This document shows, one piece after another, positions 1-7,168 of a stretch of 64,000 bases of DNA. The notes under the pieces were generated by a model, which did no database searches, was not told the DNA's origin, and saw only the letters and a list, made by a program, of their open reading frames with translations. The position numbers and the translations under genes were made by a program. Every line of letters starts with the position of its first letter. Positions within the stretch are counted from its first letter, which is position 1. Source of the stretch: Protaetiibacter sp. (lineage in GTDB: Bacteria > Actinomycetota > Actinomycetes > Actinomycetales > Microbacteriaceae); NCBI GenBank assembly GCA_030150265.1, contig JASLGG010000016.1, forward strand, positions 86,020-150,019, written 5' to 3'.

Positions 1-1127
1 TCGGTCTTCGAGGACAGCTCGACCTCAATTGCTATGGATTGCGGGGCCGGTCCCTTCCTCATTGGCTCCAGGTTGAGAGCCAGATCGGCGGGATGGAATC
101 GCTTGCCCTTGCCACTCTCAACATGGATTGGATCTGCGACTACTGTCCATAGTTGGGGGTGCTCATCTAGTGCCGAGTTCCACTCTTCTTCACCAGCTTC
201 GAGCCTCTTTGCGATGTCGCTGCGCTGCTCAATGGCGGCTTTGGTCATGTCCTCGCCGCCCTTGAACCCTCCCTTTTGGCCTACCTCCTGCATCGCTGAG
301 TTGTGATTGCTTCTGATGTAGCGCTCCGGAACTAGGTTCGAGAGCACATCGATTCCAGCGCTGAGATCGAAGCCAAGATGAGGTCGAATGGTGTCTGTTC
401 CGGCCGCAATCTGCGCTGCTACCTGGCTGACCGCGAGGCTGTGGCGAAGCTTGGAATGATCGAAAACACCTGGCTTGTGCAGAGGAGAAATCATCCTATT
501 GTCTGGCAGAGCCGCCTTGACTTGAGTGAGTCCCTTACCTGTGAGGTACCAGAGCTGCTGTCCAAAATCGATCTTCTCTTGCGCCACCATGCCGAACTCT
601 TGGAGGCCGAGCATCAGTCGCCGGGCGCTTGAGACGGAGATTTTTCGTAGGATAGCCACCTGCTTGGTGGTGATGAACTCGAACCGGGCGAGAAATCCGA
701 GCACCAAAAAGTCCTTCTCGGTGAGTGTTCTACGATGGTAGATGGCATCAGGATTCCGCTTCTTTCTATAGAAGCTATCCGGGTTCTTGCCCTTGTTTGG
801 GTGCTCGTAGCCCTTCACTTCACCGGCTGCTACACGCTCCTTCCACGCCTTTCCAGTCGGTGCAGCGGGTGCTTTCGCTGCTGGTTCAGCGACAGTTTCA
901 CCATCGAACTCGTCCTGATCTCCGTTGAGCACTGGGTTGAAATCGCTCATCTCCGCCTGCCTATCTGCGCCGATGGTGGCACTTTCAGGCTGCTTCGCTG
1001 GACGCTGAGCGCTGTTCTCAGGCTGTTGGACAATCCTTGGCTGTGGCTCTTCGCGGAAGTCGTCATCATCGTCTCTGAGGAAATCCCGGACGCTTGAGGT
1101 GGTGTTGGGGCTGGCTGCTGTACTCAT
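1..1127 (-). CDS. Replication-relaxation-like winged-helix protein (3' end outside window)
   Basis: This is a reading frame of about 375 codons that runs off the left edge without a stop. It begins at an ATG (1127-1125) preceded by AGGAG at 1136-1140. The first 110 residues are acidic and low in complexity. From about residue 125 there is a winged-helix region that opens with LTEKDFLVLGFLARF and contains a recognition-type helix with SSARRLMLGLQEFG. Near the window edge the motif IAIEVELSSKT resembles the end of the nuclease-like core of the Replic_Relax family (PF13814), which is found on actinobacterial plasmids and integrative elements. I assign that family from sequence pattern alone. In this family the proteins are thought to help plasmid replication or transfer. 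It is transcribed away from the hairpin array, divergently from the small-protein operon. Confidence 0.65.
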   Translation of the reverse strand, partial: MSTAASPNTTSSVRDFLRDDDDDFREEPQPRIVQQPENSAQRPAKQPESATIGADRQAEMSDFNPVLNGDQDEFDGETVAEPAAKAPAAPTGKAWKERVAAGEVKGYEHPNKGKNPDSFYRKKRNPDAIYHRRTLTEKDFLVLGFLARFEFITTKQVAILRKISVSSARRLMLGLQEFGMVAQEKIDFGQQLWYLTGKGLTQVKAALPDNRMISPLHKPGVFDHSKLRHSLAVSQVAAQIAAGTDTIRPHLGFDLSAGIDVLSNLVPERYIRSNHNSAMQEVGQKGGFKGGEDMTKAAIEQRSDIAKRLEAGEEEWNSALDEHPQLWTVVADPIHVESGKGKRFHPADLALNLEPMRKGPAPQSIAIEVELSSKT

Positions 1128-2022
1128 CTTTTCTGCTCCTTCTTGATGAGATCGGGCTTAGGATCGCGCTCCTGCAACTGATCACAGACAAATCGCGAAC
1201 TGCACACGCCTTATATCGAAGCGGGAAGGAACTAACTGCAAATCGACCGCAAATAGCTGTTGAGTGCTGAAGATTTCGACCCACTTGCCCTCAAGACGGC
1301 AGTTGAGGAGGTCAGCTCCGCTGCCCTCCAGGGGGGGGAAAAGCAGATTGCCGAGCTCCGCTCGTCAATCAGGCAGCTTCGCTGCCAGGCCCCGGCGTGG
1401 CCGGTGCCCTGGGAGCGGTGCTCCCAGCCGAATGCCTTGAGGCATCTTCGGTATCCCGCCAGCGCTGCGCGGGCCGAGGAGCTACGCTCCCCGCCGAAGT
1501 GCGTAAGCACTCTTCGGTATCCCGCTGGAAGGTGTAAGCACCCTTCCAACCTGCTCTCGGGGCGTAAGCACTCCGAGACCCCGCTGAGGAATGCGCCAGC
1601 ATTCCTACACTCACTGTCTACCTGCGAACCCGCCCAGGTAGCCATACGCCGATCACACTGCGTGATGGTGTCGCACCACTGCTGACCCTTCTCCCTGGAC
1701 GAGAACCAATTGCCAGCAATCGGATGCTGAAAGCCTGCCATCAAGGACTGACAGCTTTATCCAACAGCCCTACCCAGCTCCAGGCGATGAGCTGACTTAC
1801 CGAGAATCTGAGCTTCCAAGGCGGCGGAAGCGGGAGCAGCGGCGGCGGCCAGTATCAGCAGGTATTTTTTTAGATTTTTCGAGCGTGAGGCTTAGGTTGC
1901 GTCTCCTGCTTGATCCTAAGCGCGAGTCAACAGCAGTTGTTGGAAGTAGTCAGCCTCGGACTAGGAGGATCGCGCTCACCGAATTCCTATCTGCGCCGAT
2001 AGTAGCAACAGGGGTGATTCCG
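1128..2022. other. Long divergent intergenic region of the element
   Basis: About 900 bp separate the divergent Replic_Relax-like gene and the small-protein operon. No convincing gene is seen. The centre (1352-1641) is a run of short hairpins, annotated separately. The remainder contains a GTGTCGCA copy inside TGGTGTCGCACCA (1666-1678) and a T-rich stretch at 1864-1880. It also contains the 19-bp motif starting CTGCGCCGATAG near 1990, which returns with few changes near 2196 and near 964. Promoters for both flanking genes should lie here, but I cannot place them with confidence. Confidence 0.6.
1352..1641 (+). ncRNA. Array of about ten short hairpins; candidate structured RNA or single-strand origin
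   Basis: Consecutive perfect or near-perfect hairpins are visible with arms at 1352-1356/1360-1364, 1372-1377/1381-1386, 1409-1416/1420-1427, 1432-1436/1441-1445, 1478-1482/1486-1490, 1498-1502/1507-1511, 1526-1548 (one bulge), 1556-1560/1573-1577, 1587-1594/1599-1606 and 1618-1624/1635-1641. From 1500 onward the loop centres are spaced about 30-33 nt. Three hairpins close on a GTAA loop, which is a GNRA tetraloop only when read on the plus strand. The linker TCTTCGGTATCCCGC occurs twice (1445-1459, 1511-1525). The region has no reading frame with credible codon use. It may be a structured RNA, or a folded single-strand initiation site for rolling-circle replication; expression is not shown by sequence. 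Confidence 0.5.
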
Positions 2023-2238
2023 ATGGATGACAAGAAACTGATGGGTGAGAAGGTAGGCTTCCACGCTTTCCTCTGGTGGCCGACGCCAGATCTTTGCTGG
2101 GGTGATTGCTCTTATTGCAAGGCGGGTGAGTATCGCTACGAAGATGAGGAAGTAGCTGAGAAGGTGCTTGCCATACTCAGGCGTTGGTCGTCTAACTGCG
2201 CCGATAGTGGCAACTCCGATATGGGTACTGACTCATAA
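2023..2238 (+). CDS. Small cysteine-containing protein of the element, unknown function
   Basis: This is a 71-residue protein starting at ATG 2023, with a weak GGGG at 2011-2014 as ribosome-binding site; the frame is open further upstream to 1885 but lacks a better start. It contains the aromatic run FLWWPTPDLCWGD and a CxxxC pair (DCSYCKAG), followed by an acidic helix and a polar tail. The cysteine pair could bind a metal, but only two cysteines are close together. It is the first gene of a three-gene run (2023, 2253, 2456) with tight spacing. I do not recognise the family. Confidence 0.5.
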   Translation: MDDKKLMGEKVGFHAFLWWPTPDLCWGDCSYCKAGEYRYEDEEVAEKVLAILRRWSSNCADSGNSDMGTDS

Positions 2239-2252
2239 AGGAGGAGACGACC

Positions 2253-2459
2253 GTGGATGACTACATCTTCCATATTCCCTACGGGGCCGCTGAGCCAGAG
2301 GTGTGCGCGCACCCGTCTACTTGCTCGCTCAATCCCCACGCCCGAGGGATTGAGGCGGCTGAACAGATGATGGAGAGCCGGAACCTGGCTCGCCAGCAGG
2401 TACCGCTGCCCTTCACCAAGGCAGATCTGCCAATGATCAGGAAGGAGACTCAGCGATGA
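2253..2459 (+). CDS. Small hypothetical protein of the element
   Basis: This 68-residue protein starts at GTG 2253. An AAAGGAGGAG ribosome-binding site overlaps the stop of the previous gene (GGAGG at 2240-2244, 8 nt before the start), which fixes the start. The N-terminus is MDDYIFHIPYGAAEPEVCAHP and resembles a short beta strand region; the rest is a polar helix with EAAEQMMESRNLARQQ. Its stop overlaps the ATG of the next gene (ATGA at 2456-2459), so the two are translationally coupled. The function is unknown. Confidence 0.6.
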   Translation: MDDYIFHIPYGAAEPEVCAHPSTCSLNPHARGIEAAEQMMESRNLARQQVPLPFTKADLPMIRKETQR

Positions 2460-3484
2460 GCACTGCAACCAGAACTGACATCCACTGGAGTCCGCTTCTC
2501 CAGCGCTATAACCGATGCAAGGCAAAGGTACTCTGCCCCTACGGTGGCGCGCACACTTCCTTGGTTGGTATCGCTCAGGCTGGTGGAGCCGTGGTGTCAA
2601 CCCACGGCCACAGCGATGAGCTGGTGGTGAGTCCCGTGGTTGCTGGAGCGTTCTCAGTCGGCAACGAGAAGCGAAGGCAGACCTTCCGAGAGGATGGGAC
2701 AAAGCTCAATCCTCATGAGGCTGAACGGTGGCGGCTCAAGATCTCCCGGCTTTCGGAGGATGAGCCGATCCAGACTCGGCTTGAACCTACCCTATTGCCA
2801 GCACTCGGCTGGGGGGATGCGCCAGTTGAGACTAGGCCGGCTACCAGCCGCCGCACTCACCCCAAGGAGTTCGAGCTTGCCGAGAAGAACGGTGATGCAG
2901 GAGTGCTGGCGATGCTTGCCAGCAGCTCTGATCCTTCCGTGCGGCTCGTGGTTGCGAGGAATCCCGCGACTACTACAGAAACCCTCGAGCAACTTGCTCT
3001 CAGCGAGGATAAGGGCTGGAAGCTCTACCGGCGTGCTGCCATCGAGGAGCTGGGCCACCGCTACCAGGATGAGAGAGATACGGCAGAGCTGGAAGCCTGT
3101 GCCCGCATGGAGCGGGACGGCGTACTACCGAAGCTCGTCGACCAGGCGCCCGCCGCCGCAGTGCTGAGCACTATGCCTCAGCGAGTCTGGGCACGGAAGC
3201 CGCGCAACGCTCGCCGGAGCCTCATCAGCAGGGCTGTGGATCAGCTCGCCAAGATGATGAAGAAGTCAGTCCGGGTTGCTGGCTGGACTCGGAACAAGGT
3301 GCTGAAATCCATAGTAGGTAAGGATGGCATGAGGATGATCCAGCTCCCCAGTCGGATCGCCAAGGATCTCCATGTCCGGGAGATCACGGGTTGGATGCTG
3401 GATCTCTTCGGCAGCCTTGAGGGTGACGCCAGGGCACAAGCACGAGTGCGCCGGAAGCTCGCTCGGTCCTTCGGGCTGGCCTGA
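2456..3484 (+). CDS. Element protein with LRV/HEAT-like repeat segment, unknown function
   Basis: This 342-residue protein starts at ATG 2456, coupled to the gene before by ATGA, with AGGAAGGAG upstream. Residues 1-60 contain a CPYGGAH stretch. Residues about 146-200 read like a variant leucine-rich or HEAT-like repeat (DPSVRLVVARNPATTTETLE), a type of helical repeat used for protein or nucleic-acid binding. The C-terminal 120 residues are strongly basic (RVWARKPRNARRS, ARAQARVRRKLARS), which suggests DNA or RNA contact. A strong terminator follows at 3566. No catalytic motif is visible. A replication accessory or packaging protein is possible but unproven. Confidence 0.6.
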   Translation: MSTATRTDIHWSPLLQRYNRCKAKVLCPYGGAHTSLVGIAQAGGAVVSTHGHSDELVVSPVVAGAFSVGNEKRRQTFREDGTKLNPHEAERWRLKISRLSEDEPIQTRLEPTLLPALGWGDAPVETRPATSRRTHPKEFELAEKNGDAGVLAMLASSSDPSVRLVVARNPATTTETLEQLALSEDKGWKLYRRAAIEELGHRYQDERDTAELEACARMERDGVLPKLVDQAPAAAVLSTMPQRVWARKPRNARRSLISRAVDQLAKMMKKSVRVAGWTRNKVLKSIVGKDGMRMIQLPSRIAKDLHVREITGWMLDLFGSLEGDARAQARVRRKLARSFGLA

Positions 3485-3565
3485 TCGCTGTTCCGATATG
3501 GAGCGCTGAGGTTTTGTAGTTATTTCCTCATAATAAATTCACTCTGGAACTGTTGAAGATCGGCA

Positions 3566-3605
3566 GGGCCGCGATTTCTCCCCGGGATCGCGGCCCTTCT
3601 TCTTT
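3566..3605 (+). terminator. Rho-independent terminator
   Basis: The arms GGGCCGCGAT (3566-3575) and ATCGCGGCCC (3587-3596) pair perfectly around an 11-nt loop. They are followed by the pyrimidine tract TTCTTCTTT. It ends the small-protein operon. Confidence 0.85.
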
Positions 3606-3640
3606 GCCTTGGTGCTCGTCTAACTGCGCTCGTACTTGCG

Positions 3641-3659
3641 CTTTGATATGGCATCTCGA
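3641..3659 (+). promoter_or_regulatory. Repeated TTTGATATGG(C)ATCTCG motif before an element gene
   Basis: TTTGATATGG followed by ATCTCG lies at 3642-3657, before the exported protein gene at 3685, and again at 4909-4924, before rep at 4972. TTTGATATG alone also lies at 4755-4763. The shared sequence in front of two genes suggests a common promoter or operator of the element. No clear -35 box is aligned with it. Confidence 0.35.
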
Positions 3660-3684
3660 TCTCAACAAACGGAGGAAGATCACC

Positions 3685-4287
3685 ATGAGAAACAACATCG
3701 AAACACAGACACTCGAAGCACCGAAGAAGCGTAATAGGCTACTCACCGCTCTCGCCCTTCTCTTTGCGATTATGCTTTCTGTCCTTGCTGGGTGGCTCCT
3801 GCTGGAGAAGCCCTCAGCAGCACTCGATGATGGGCACTTCTGCATCTCTGGAACCTACATTGACGGAGGGCAAAAGGGCATGGCAGGCCACAAGACTTGT
3901 GGCGAGAACCAGCCTCAGCCGGAGGTGCCTGTGATTCCCGCTCCCGTACCGGCTGCAATTTCTCAGCCCTGCTTCATCGGGGGCAATATGCTCGCCAGGA
4001 ACATCACATTGAAGTGGAAGGCCGCCGATGACAAGGCTTACACCATCGAGTATGCCAAGTTGGTGGATGGAAAGATGGAGGCGCTTCCAGCAGGTGTGAA
4101 GGCTGAAACGACGGGAGCGCCGAGCGATCACACCACCGTCATTTCTGGGACTGGCGTGCTCCCTTCAAGCGGCTCCGCAAGTTACTCTCTTCGGCTCACC
4201 GACGGCGCGCGGTCCTCTGCTTGGATCACCATGACCGGCACTGCTCCCGCTGTCGGCTCTACTACTTGCTCCATCAGCGTCGGCTGA
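3685..4287 (+). CDS. Membrane-anchored exported protein of the element
   Basis: This 200-residue protein starts at ATG 3685 with GGAGG at 3672-3676. The frame is open upstream to 3553, but that part overlaps the terminator and has no ribosome-binding site. Residues 1-17 are charged and cytoplasmic. Residues about 18-45 form one hydrophobic segment (LLTALALLFAIMLSVLAGWLLL), a signal anchor. The outside part has four cysteines, a proline-rich linker (QPQPEVPVIPAPVPA) and a beta-rich Ig/Fn3-like region ending TTCSISVG. It is flanked by its own terminator at 4304. It may sit on the cell surface; exclusion of related elements, adhesion or a minor virion role are all conceivable. The family is not recognised. 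Confidence 0.65.
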   Translation: MRNNIETQTLEAPKKRNRLLTALALLFAIMLSVLAGWLLLEKPSAALDDGHFCISGTYIDGGQKGMAGHKTCGENQPQPEVPVIPAPVPAAISQPCFIGGNMLARNITLKWKAADDKAYTIEYAKLVDGKMEALPAGVKAETTGAPSDHTTVISGTGVLPSSGSASYSLRLTDGARSSAWITMTGTAPAVGSTTCSISVG

Positions 4288-4303
4288 TCTTACAATCCGA
4301 AAG

Positions 4304-4334
4304 CCCCCGGACACCCCTCGTCCGGGGGTTTTCT
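4304..4334 (+). terminator. Rho-independent terminator
   Basis: CCCCCGGAC (4304-4312) pairs with GTCCGGGGG (4320-4328) over a 7-nt loop and is followed by TTTTCTT. It separates the exported protein gene from the replication origin region. Confidence 0.9.
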
Positions 4335-4512
4335 TGTGCCTTCTGGAAGAGCTGAAATCGCAGTCTGAGCGCGCAGCCTGGAGCGTCGATGAGGTCGTGG
4401 CTGTAGCGGGCGCCTCAGCCCGAAGCCTGAAACCTTTGCCTGAAACTGTGCCCTGCGTATCATCATGCGCAATCACTGATTCAGTGCCCGAAGTTGACCA
4501 CCATCGATGTAC

Positions 4513-4527
4513 TGGTGTGTCACACCA
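4513..4527. repeat. 15-bp palindrome next to the putative origin
   Basis: TGGTGTG-T-CACACCA is a perfect palindrome 25 bp before the nonanucleotide. It could be a regulator or Rep contact site. It resembles the TGGTGTCGCACCA sequence at 1666-1678. Confidence 0.45.
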
Positions 4528-4551
4528 CGGCTTATGCTTTTGACTGCTCCC

Positions 4552-4735
4552 TAGTATTACCTTTAAGAGACTTATGTCGCAGTTGTCGCAAAGCCGATAG
4601 ATTCGGGCCTCTAGGCTGAAGTTGCGACACTTTTCTGCTCACATGTGTCGCAACAATCGTCTACAGGCCCGCTTTTCCGTCCTCCAGCCTTCTCCACTTG
4701 TGTCGCAGAATCCAACTTGTGTCGCAGTTTTTTGG
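4552..4735 (+). other. Putative rolling-circle replication origin: TAGTATTAC plus TGTCGCA iterons
   Basis: TAGTATTAC at 4552-4560 is identical to the nonanucleotide cut by circovirus Rep (family consensus NANTATTAC). Within the next 170 bp the heptamer TGTCGCA occurs at 4575, 4584, 4646, 4701 and 4720 and inverted at 4623. The last two direct copies are 13-bp repeats (ACTTGTGTCGCAG at 4696 and 4715) one 19-bp period apart. GTTGCGACAC (4621-4630) and GTGTCGCAAC (4645-4654) form a perfect 10-bp inverted repeat. The layout fits a CRESS origin with iterons beside the nick site. I do not see a stem directly flanking the nonanucleotide, unlike viral origins, so the assignment is a strong inference only. 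Confidence 0.65.
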
Positions 4736-4819
4736 TGGTGCGGATCTCCACCGTTTTGATATGACAGTTGTGCAGCTAGCCGCTGGGGCTTTCGGAGTGG
4801 TACCCAAAAGCTTACGGCT

Positions 4820-4893
4820 CGGATGCGAGATGAGTTGGGTTTCCAATGGCCTGAATGTCCTCTCTCGCATCCGGGCCGTTTTTTGTGCCCGGG
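4820..4893. repeat. Nested inverted repeats between origin and rep
   Basis: CGGATGCGAGA (4820-4830) is repeated inverted as TCTCGCATCCG (4863-4873). CCGGGC (4871-4876) pairs with GCCCGG (4887-4892) around CGTTTTTTGT. The second hairpin has its T run in the loop, so it is a poor terminator on the plus strand. It could attenuate rep or be part of the origin. Confidence 0.5.
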
Positions 4894-4971
4894 TTCCTAC
4901 TCTCACTGTTTGATATGGATCTCGTCCCGTCACCAGCGGGAAGACATTCAACACATTGGAGGCACGAGCTG

Positions 4972-6207
4972 ATGGACATCGCTCTGTGGATGAAGGACGA
5001 GATTGAGAAGATGCGGCTGGAAGAAGCCGCTGCTTCTACTGCCCCGGTCGCTGAAGGATCAGCGGGAAGCAAGGAGGCTGAGTCGGGGTCTGGCTCAGCT
5101 CCATCTCCTGTCCCTGCCAAGGATCCGAAAAATAGCGAATCCCGTCGCTGGGTTCTTACGCTACCCGAGAAGGAGTACAGCGAGGCGGATGTTCGGCATC
5201 GCCTCGGTAAATACAAGGCTGTGGTGGGTCAGCTCGAAGCGGCTCCAACCACCGGCTATCTACACTGGCAGCTCTATCTTGAGTCCAAGTCGGCAATCAG
5301 GTTCTCGACGCTGAGGAAACTGTTCCCAAAGGGACACTATGAAGTAGCCCGCAAGACCCGCATCCAGGCTGTCAAGTATGCGACTCGTGAGGATAAGCGG
5401 GCTGAGTCGGGTGTTGTCATCAACCTTGGACAGCTCGATCTCACGGTCAAGCAGGGCAAGCGTACGGACCTGGATTCCTATTCGGAACAGATCATGTTGG
5501 AGGGCAAGTCTGCTGACGAAGTTATCCATGATGATCCTCGTGCTGTCATCTATGTTAATCATCTTCGGCAGCTTGAACTGATCCGGGATCGCGAGACCTG
5601 GGGGAAGAAGTTCAGGGAGATCGAGGTTCACTACATCCACGGCAGCACTCGGACGGGTAAGACTTCGGCGCTCTTTGAGACCTACGGCTACGAGGCTATC
5701 TACCGGGTTCCCAACTGGAAAAACCCCTTTGATGGCTACCGGGGCCAGGACATCCTTCTCTTGGATGAGTACAACACCAGTGTGCCGATGGTGGATCTGC
5801 TCAAGATCCTTGAGGGATACCCGCTGGAGGTCTCGGCTCGCTACGCCGACAAGATCGCGAAGTTCACCAAGGTCTTCATCGTTTCGAATCTGGAGCTGGA
5901 CGAACAGCATCAGACACTTCAGCAAGAGCATGTGAAGCAGTGGGAAGCGTTCAAGGCTCGCCTTACCTCAGTCTCTGAGCTGGTCATCGAAGGAGAGGAT
6001 GATTCTGCTCGCGGGAAGCTCATCGTTCGCAAGGGCATGCCTCCTCAGCTCGATCACTTCCTCACTGGCAAGCCTGTTGAGATCGTCCAGCCCTCGGAGG
6101 CTCCCATAGTTCGAGGAGGCGCGGTGGATGCACCCGAAGACTTCGATGAGTTCGAGGATTCCGATTTCGAGGATGAACTCGATGAGCTATATCCCGATCT
6201 TGACTGA
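4972..6207 (+). CDS. rep: CRESS-type Rep: HUH-family endonuclease plus SF3 helicase
   Basis: The replication initiator nicks the origin and unwinds DNA for rolling-circle replication. The start ATG 4972 is chosen because GGAGG lies at 4958-4962; the frame is open to 4855. The 411-residue protein has a low-complexity N-terminus (1-55), then motif I RWVLTLP (59-65), motif II YLHWQLYLE (His98, Gln100, the HUQ form seen in circo- and geminiviruses) and motif III KYATRED with catalytic Tyr136. The usual YxxK is YxxR here. The helicase half has Walker A GSTRTGKT (224-231), Walker B ILLLDEY (261-267), a ladder and arginine-finger region YPLEVSARYADK and motif C VFIVSN (301-306). The C-terminus is strongly acidic. 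Such Reps are known from bacterial plasmids (pCRESS groups) and eukaryotic ssDNA viruses. Confidence 0.93.
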   Translation: MDIALWMKDEIEKMRLEEAAASTAPVAEGSAGSKEAESGSGSAPSPVPAKDPKNSESRRWVLTLPEKEYSEADVRHRLGKYKAVVGQLEAAPTTGYLHWQLYLESKSAIRFSTLRKLFPKGHYEVARKTRIQAVKYATREDKRAESGVVINLGQLDLTVKQGKRTDLDSYSEQIMLEGKSADEVIHDDPRAVIYVNHLRQLELIRDRETWGKKFREIEVHYIHGSTRTGKTSALFETYGYEAIYRVPNWKNPFDGYRGQDILLLDEYNTSVPMVDLLKILEGYPLEVSARYADKIAKFTKVFIVSNLELDEQHQTLQQEHVKQWEAFKARLTSVSELVIEGEDDSARGKLIVRKGMPPQLDHFLTGKPVEIVQPSEAPIVRGGAVDAPEDFDEFEDSDFEDELDELYPDLD

Positions 6208-6268
6208 CTTCCAAACGATCAGATCACAGCCCCGGCAAGGCCGGGAGAAACGAGGAGACCAATGCGCT

Positions 6269-6469
6269 ATGAGCACATCACAGGGAACATTCCCCTTCGG
6301 AAAGCACCGGGGCCACCTACTTGAAGAGGTAGCACGGGATCGGAAATATTGTCGCTGGCTCTTCAAGGAGCCCTGGTTCAAACGGGACTATCCCGATCTT
6401 TATAGCTGTCTGCGAGAGCTGGTTGGTCTCTACAAGTTCATGCGTGAGGCCAGGATCAGTGACTACTGA
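6269..6469 (+). CDS. Small ExoX C-terminal-domain-like protein
   Basis: This 66-residue protein starts at ATG 6269, 62 bp after rep, with GAGGAG at 6252-6257; the upstream open frame overlaps rep and is not used. The motif FPFGKHRGHLLEEVARDRKYCRWLF fits the small C-terminal module of exodeoxyribonuclease X and DUF3820-type proteins (consensus FGK-x-G-x2-L-x-EV-x-YL-x-WL). It lacks any exonuclease catalytic domain. In phages and plasmids such stand-alone modules accompany replication genes. A role helping Rep or binding DNA ends is an inference. Confidence 0.6.
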   Translation: MSTSQGTFPFGKHRGHLLEEVARDRKYCRWLFKEPWFKRDYPDLYSCLRELVGLYKFMREARISDY

Positions 6470-6518
6470 TGGGCATTGGTTCAGGCATTGAAACTAGGTC
6501 ATAACGAGGAGAAATACC

Positions 6519-6995
6519 ATGAGAAAGATTCCTATACTAATCACCGCTTCCGCGCTGGCTCTTGGCCTGACGGTAGGCACAGCCACTTTGGCGCAGGCGC
6601 CTTCGGCATCTGCCGCTGTGCCTGGTCCCAGCCTCTCAAAGGCCGATTCGACTGAGGGCTATCCAGAGATCAAGAGCTGGAAGAGCTACACCGTGCCCGT
6701 GAACATCCAGCTTCCAAGCGGATCGAGAACCTACCCGGCTGGAGCGCTGAGCCTTACGCTCAAAATGGATGGGCCGATCTCCGCGGTTTCGATCTACCCA
6801 GGCTGGAAGGTCAGCCTGAACCCTGGAAGCAAGGAGCTGTCTTTCACCAATACTGAGCCGGTGACGGTCGGGCCTGTCTCAGCATTCACGGCTCTGGATG
6901 TTCGGGGCAGCTTCCCCAGGGGTGGTGTCGCACAACTCTCCCTGAACGAGCCGGGGCTTACCCTCATCAGCGATCTTGCACCGATGATCGAGTGA
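6519..6995 (+). CDS. Secreted protein of the element, unknown function
   Basis: This 158-residue protein starts at ATG 6519 with GAGGAG at 6506-6511. The N-terminus MRKIPILITASALALGL is a classic Sec signal peptide with a likely cut after ASA near residue 32. The mature part (about 125 residues) has no cysteine and alternates short beta strands (VPVNIQLPSGSRTYPAGALSLTLKMDG), which suggests a small beta sandwich. It is the second exported protein of this element. A GTGTCGCA copy lies inside the gene (6925) and another spans its stop codon (6998). A strong terminator follows. The family is not recognised. Confidence 0.65.
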   Translation: MRKIPILITASALALGLTVGTATLAQAPSASAAVPGPSLSKADSTEGYPEIKSWKSYTVPVNIQLPSGSRTYPAGALSLTLKMDGPISAVSIYPGWKVSLNPGSKELSFTNTEPVTVGPVSAFTALDVRGSFPRGGVAQLSLNEPGLTLISDLAPMIE

Positions 6996-7013
6996 TGGTG
7001 TCGCACACCTACT

Positions 7014-7050
7014 GGGCCACGATCCGAAGTTGGATCGTGGCCCTTTCTTT
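7014..7050 (+). terminator. Rho-independent terminator
   Basis: GGGCCACGATCC (7014-7025) pairs perfectly with GGATCGTGGCCC (7032-7043), 6-nt loop, followed by TTTCTTT. It ends the rep operon. Confidence 0.92.
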
Positions 7051-7168
7051 GGTGTAAATACCAACCACATCCAGGAATGACTCTGACCTGAGCGAGGCTT
7101 TCGCCCGTGGCGTGTCAACCGCAAGCCGTAGCGATATGTATTTCACACATCAGCAAAGGAGTGAACTT

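Noticed and set aside
1352..1641. The hairpin array as a CRISPR array
   Set aside because: The roughly 30-nt step is suggestive, but no constant repeat alternates with unique spacers: the stems differ in sequence and only the layout recurs.
1757..1893. A minus-strand frame reading KKYLLILAAAAAPASAALEAQ, which looks like a signal peptide
   Set aside because: There is no ATG, GTG or TTG between the upstream stop and the hydrophobic part, and no ribosome-binding site. It may be a relic, so it is not called.
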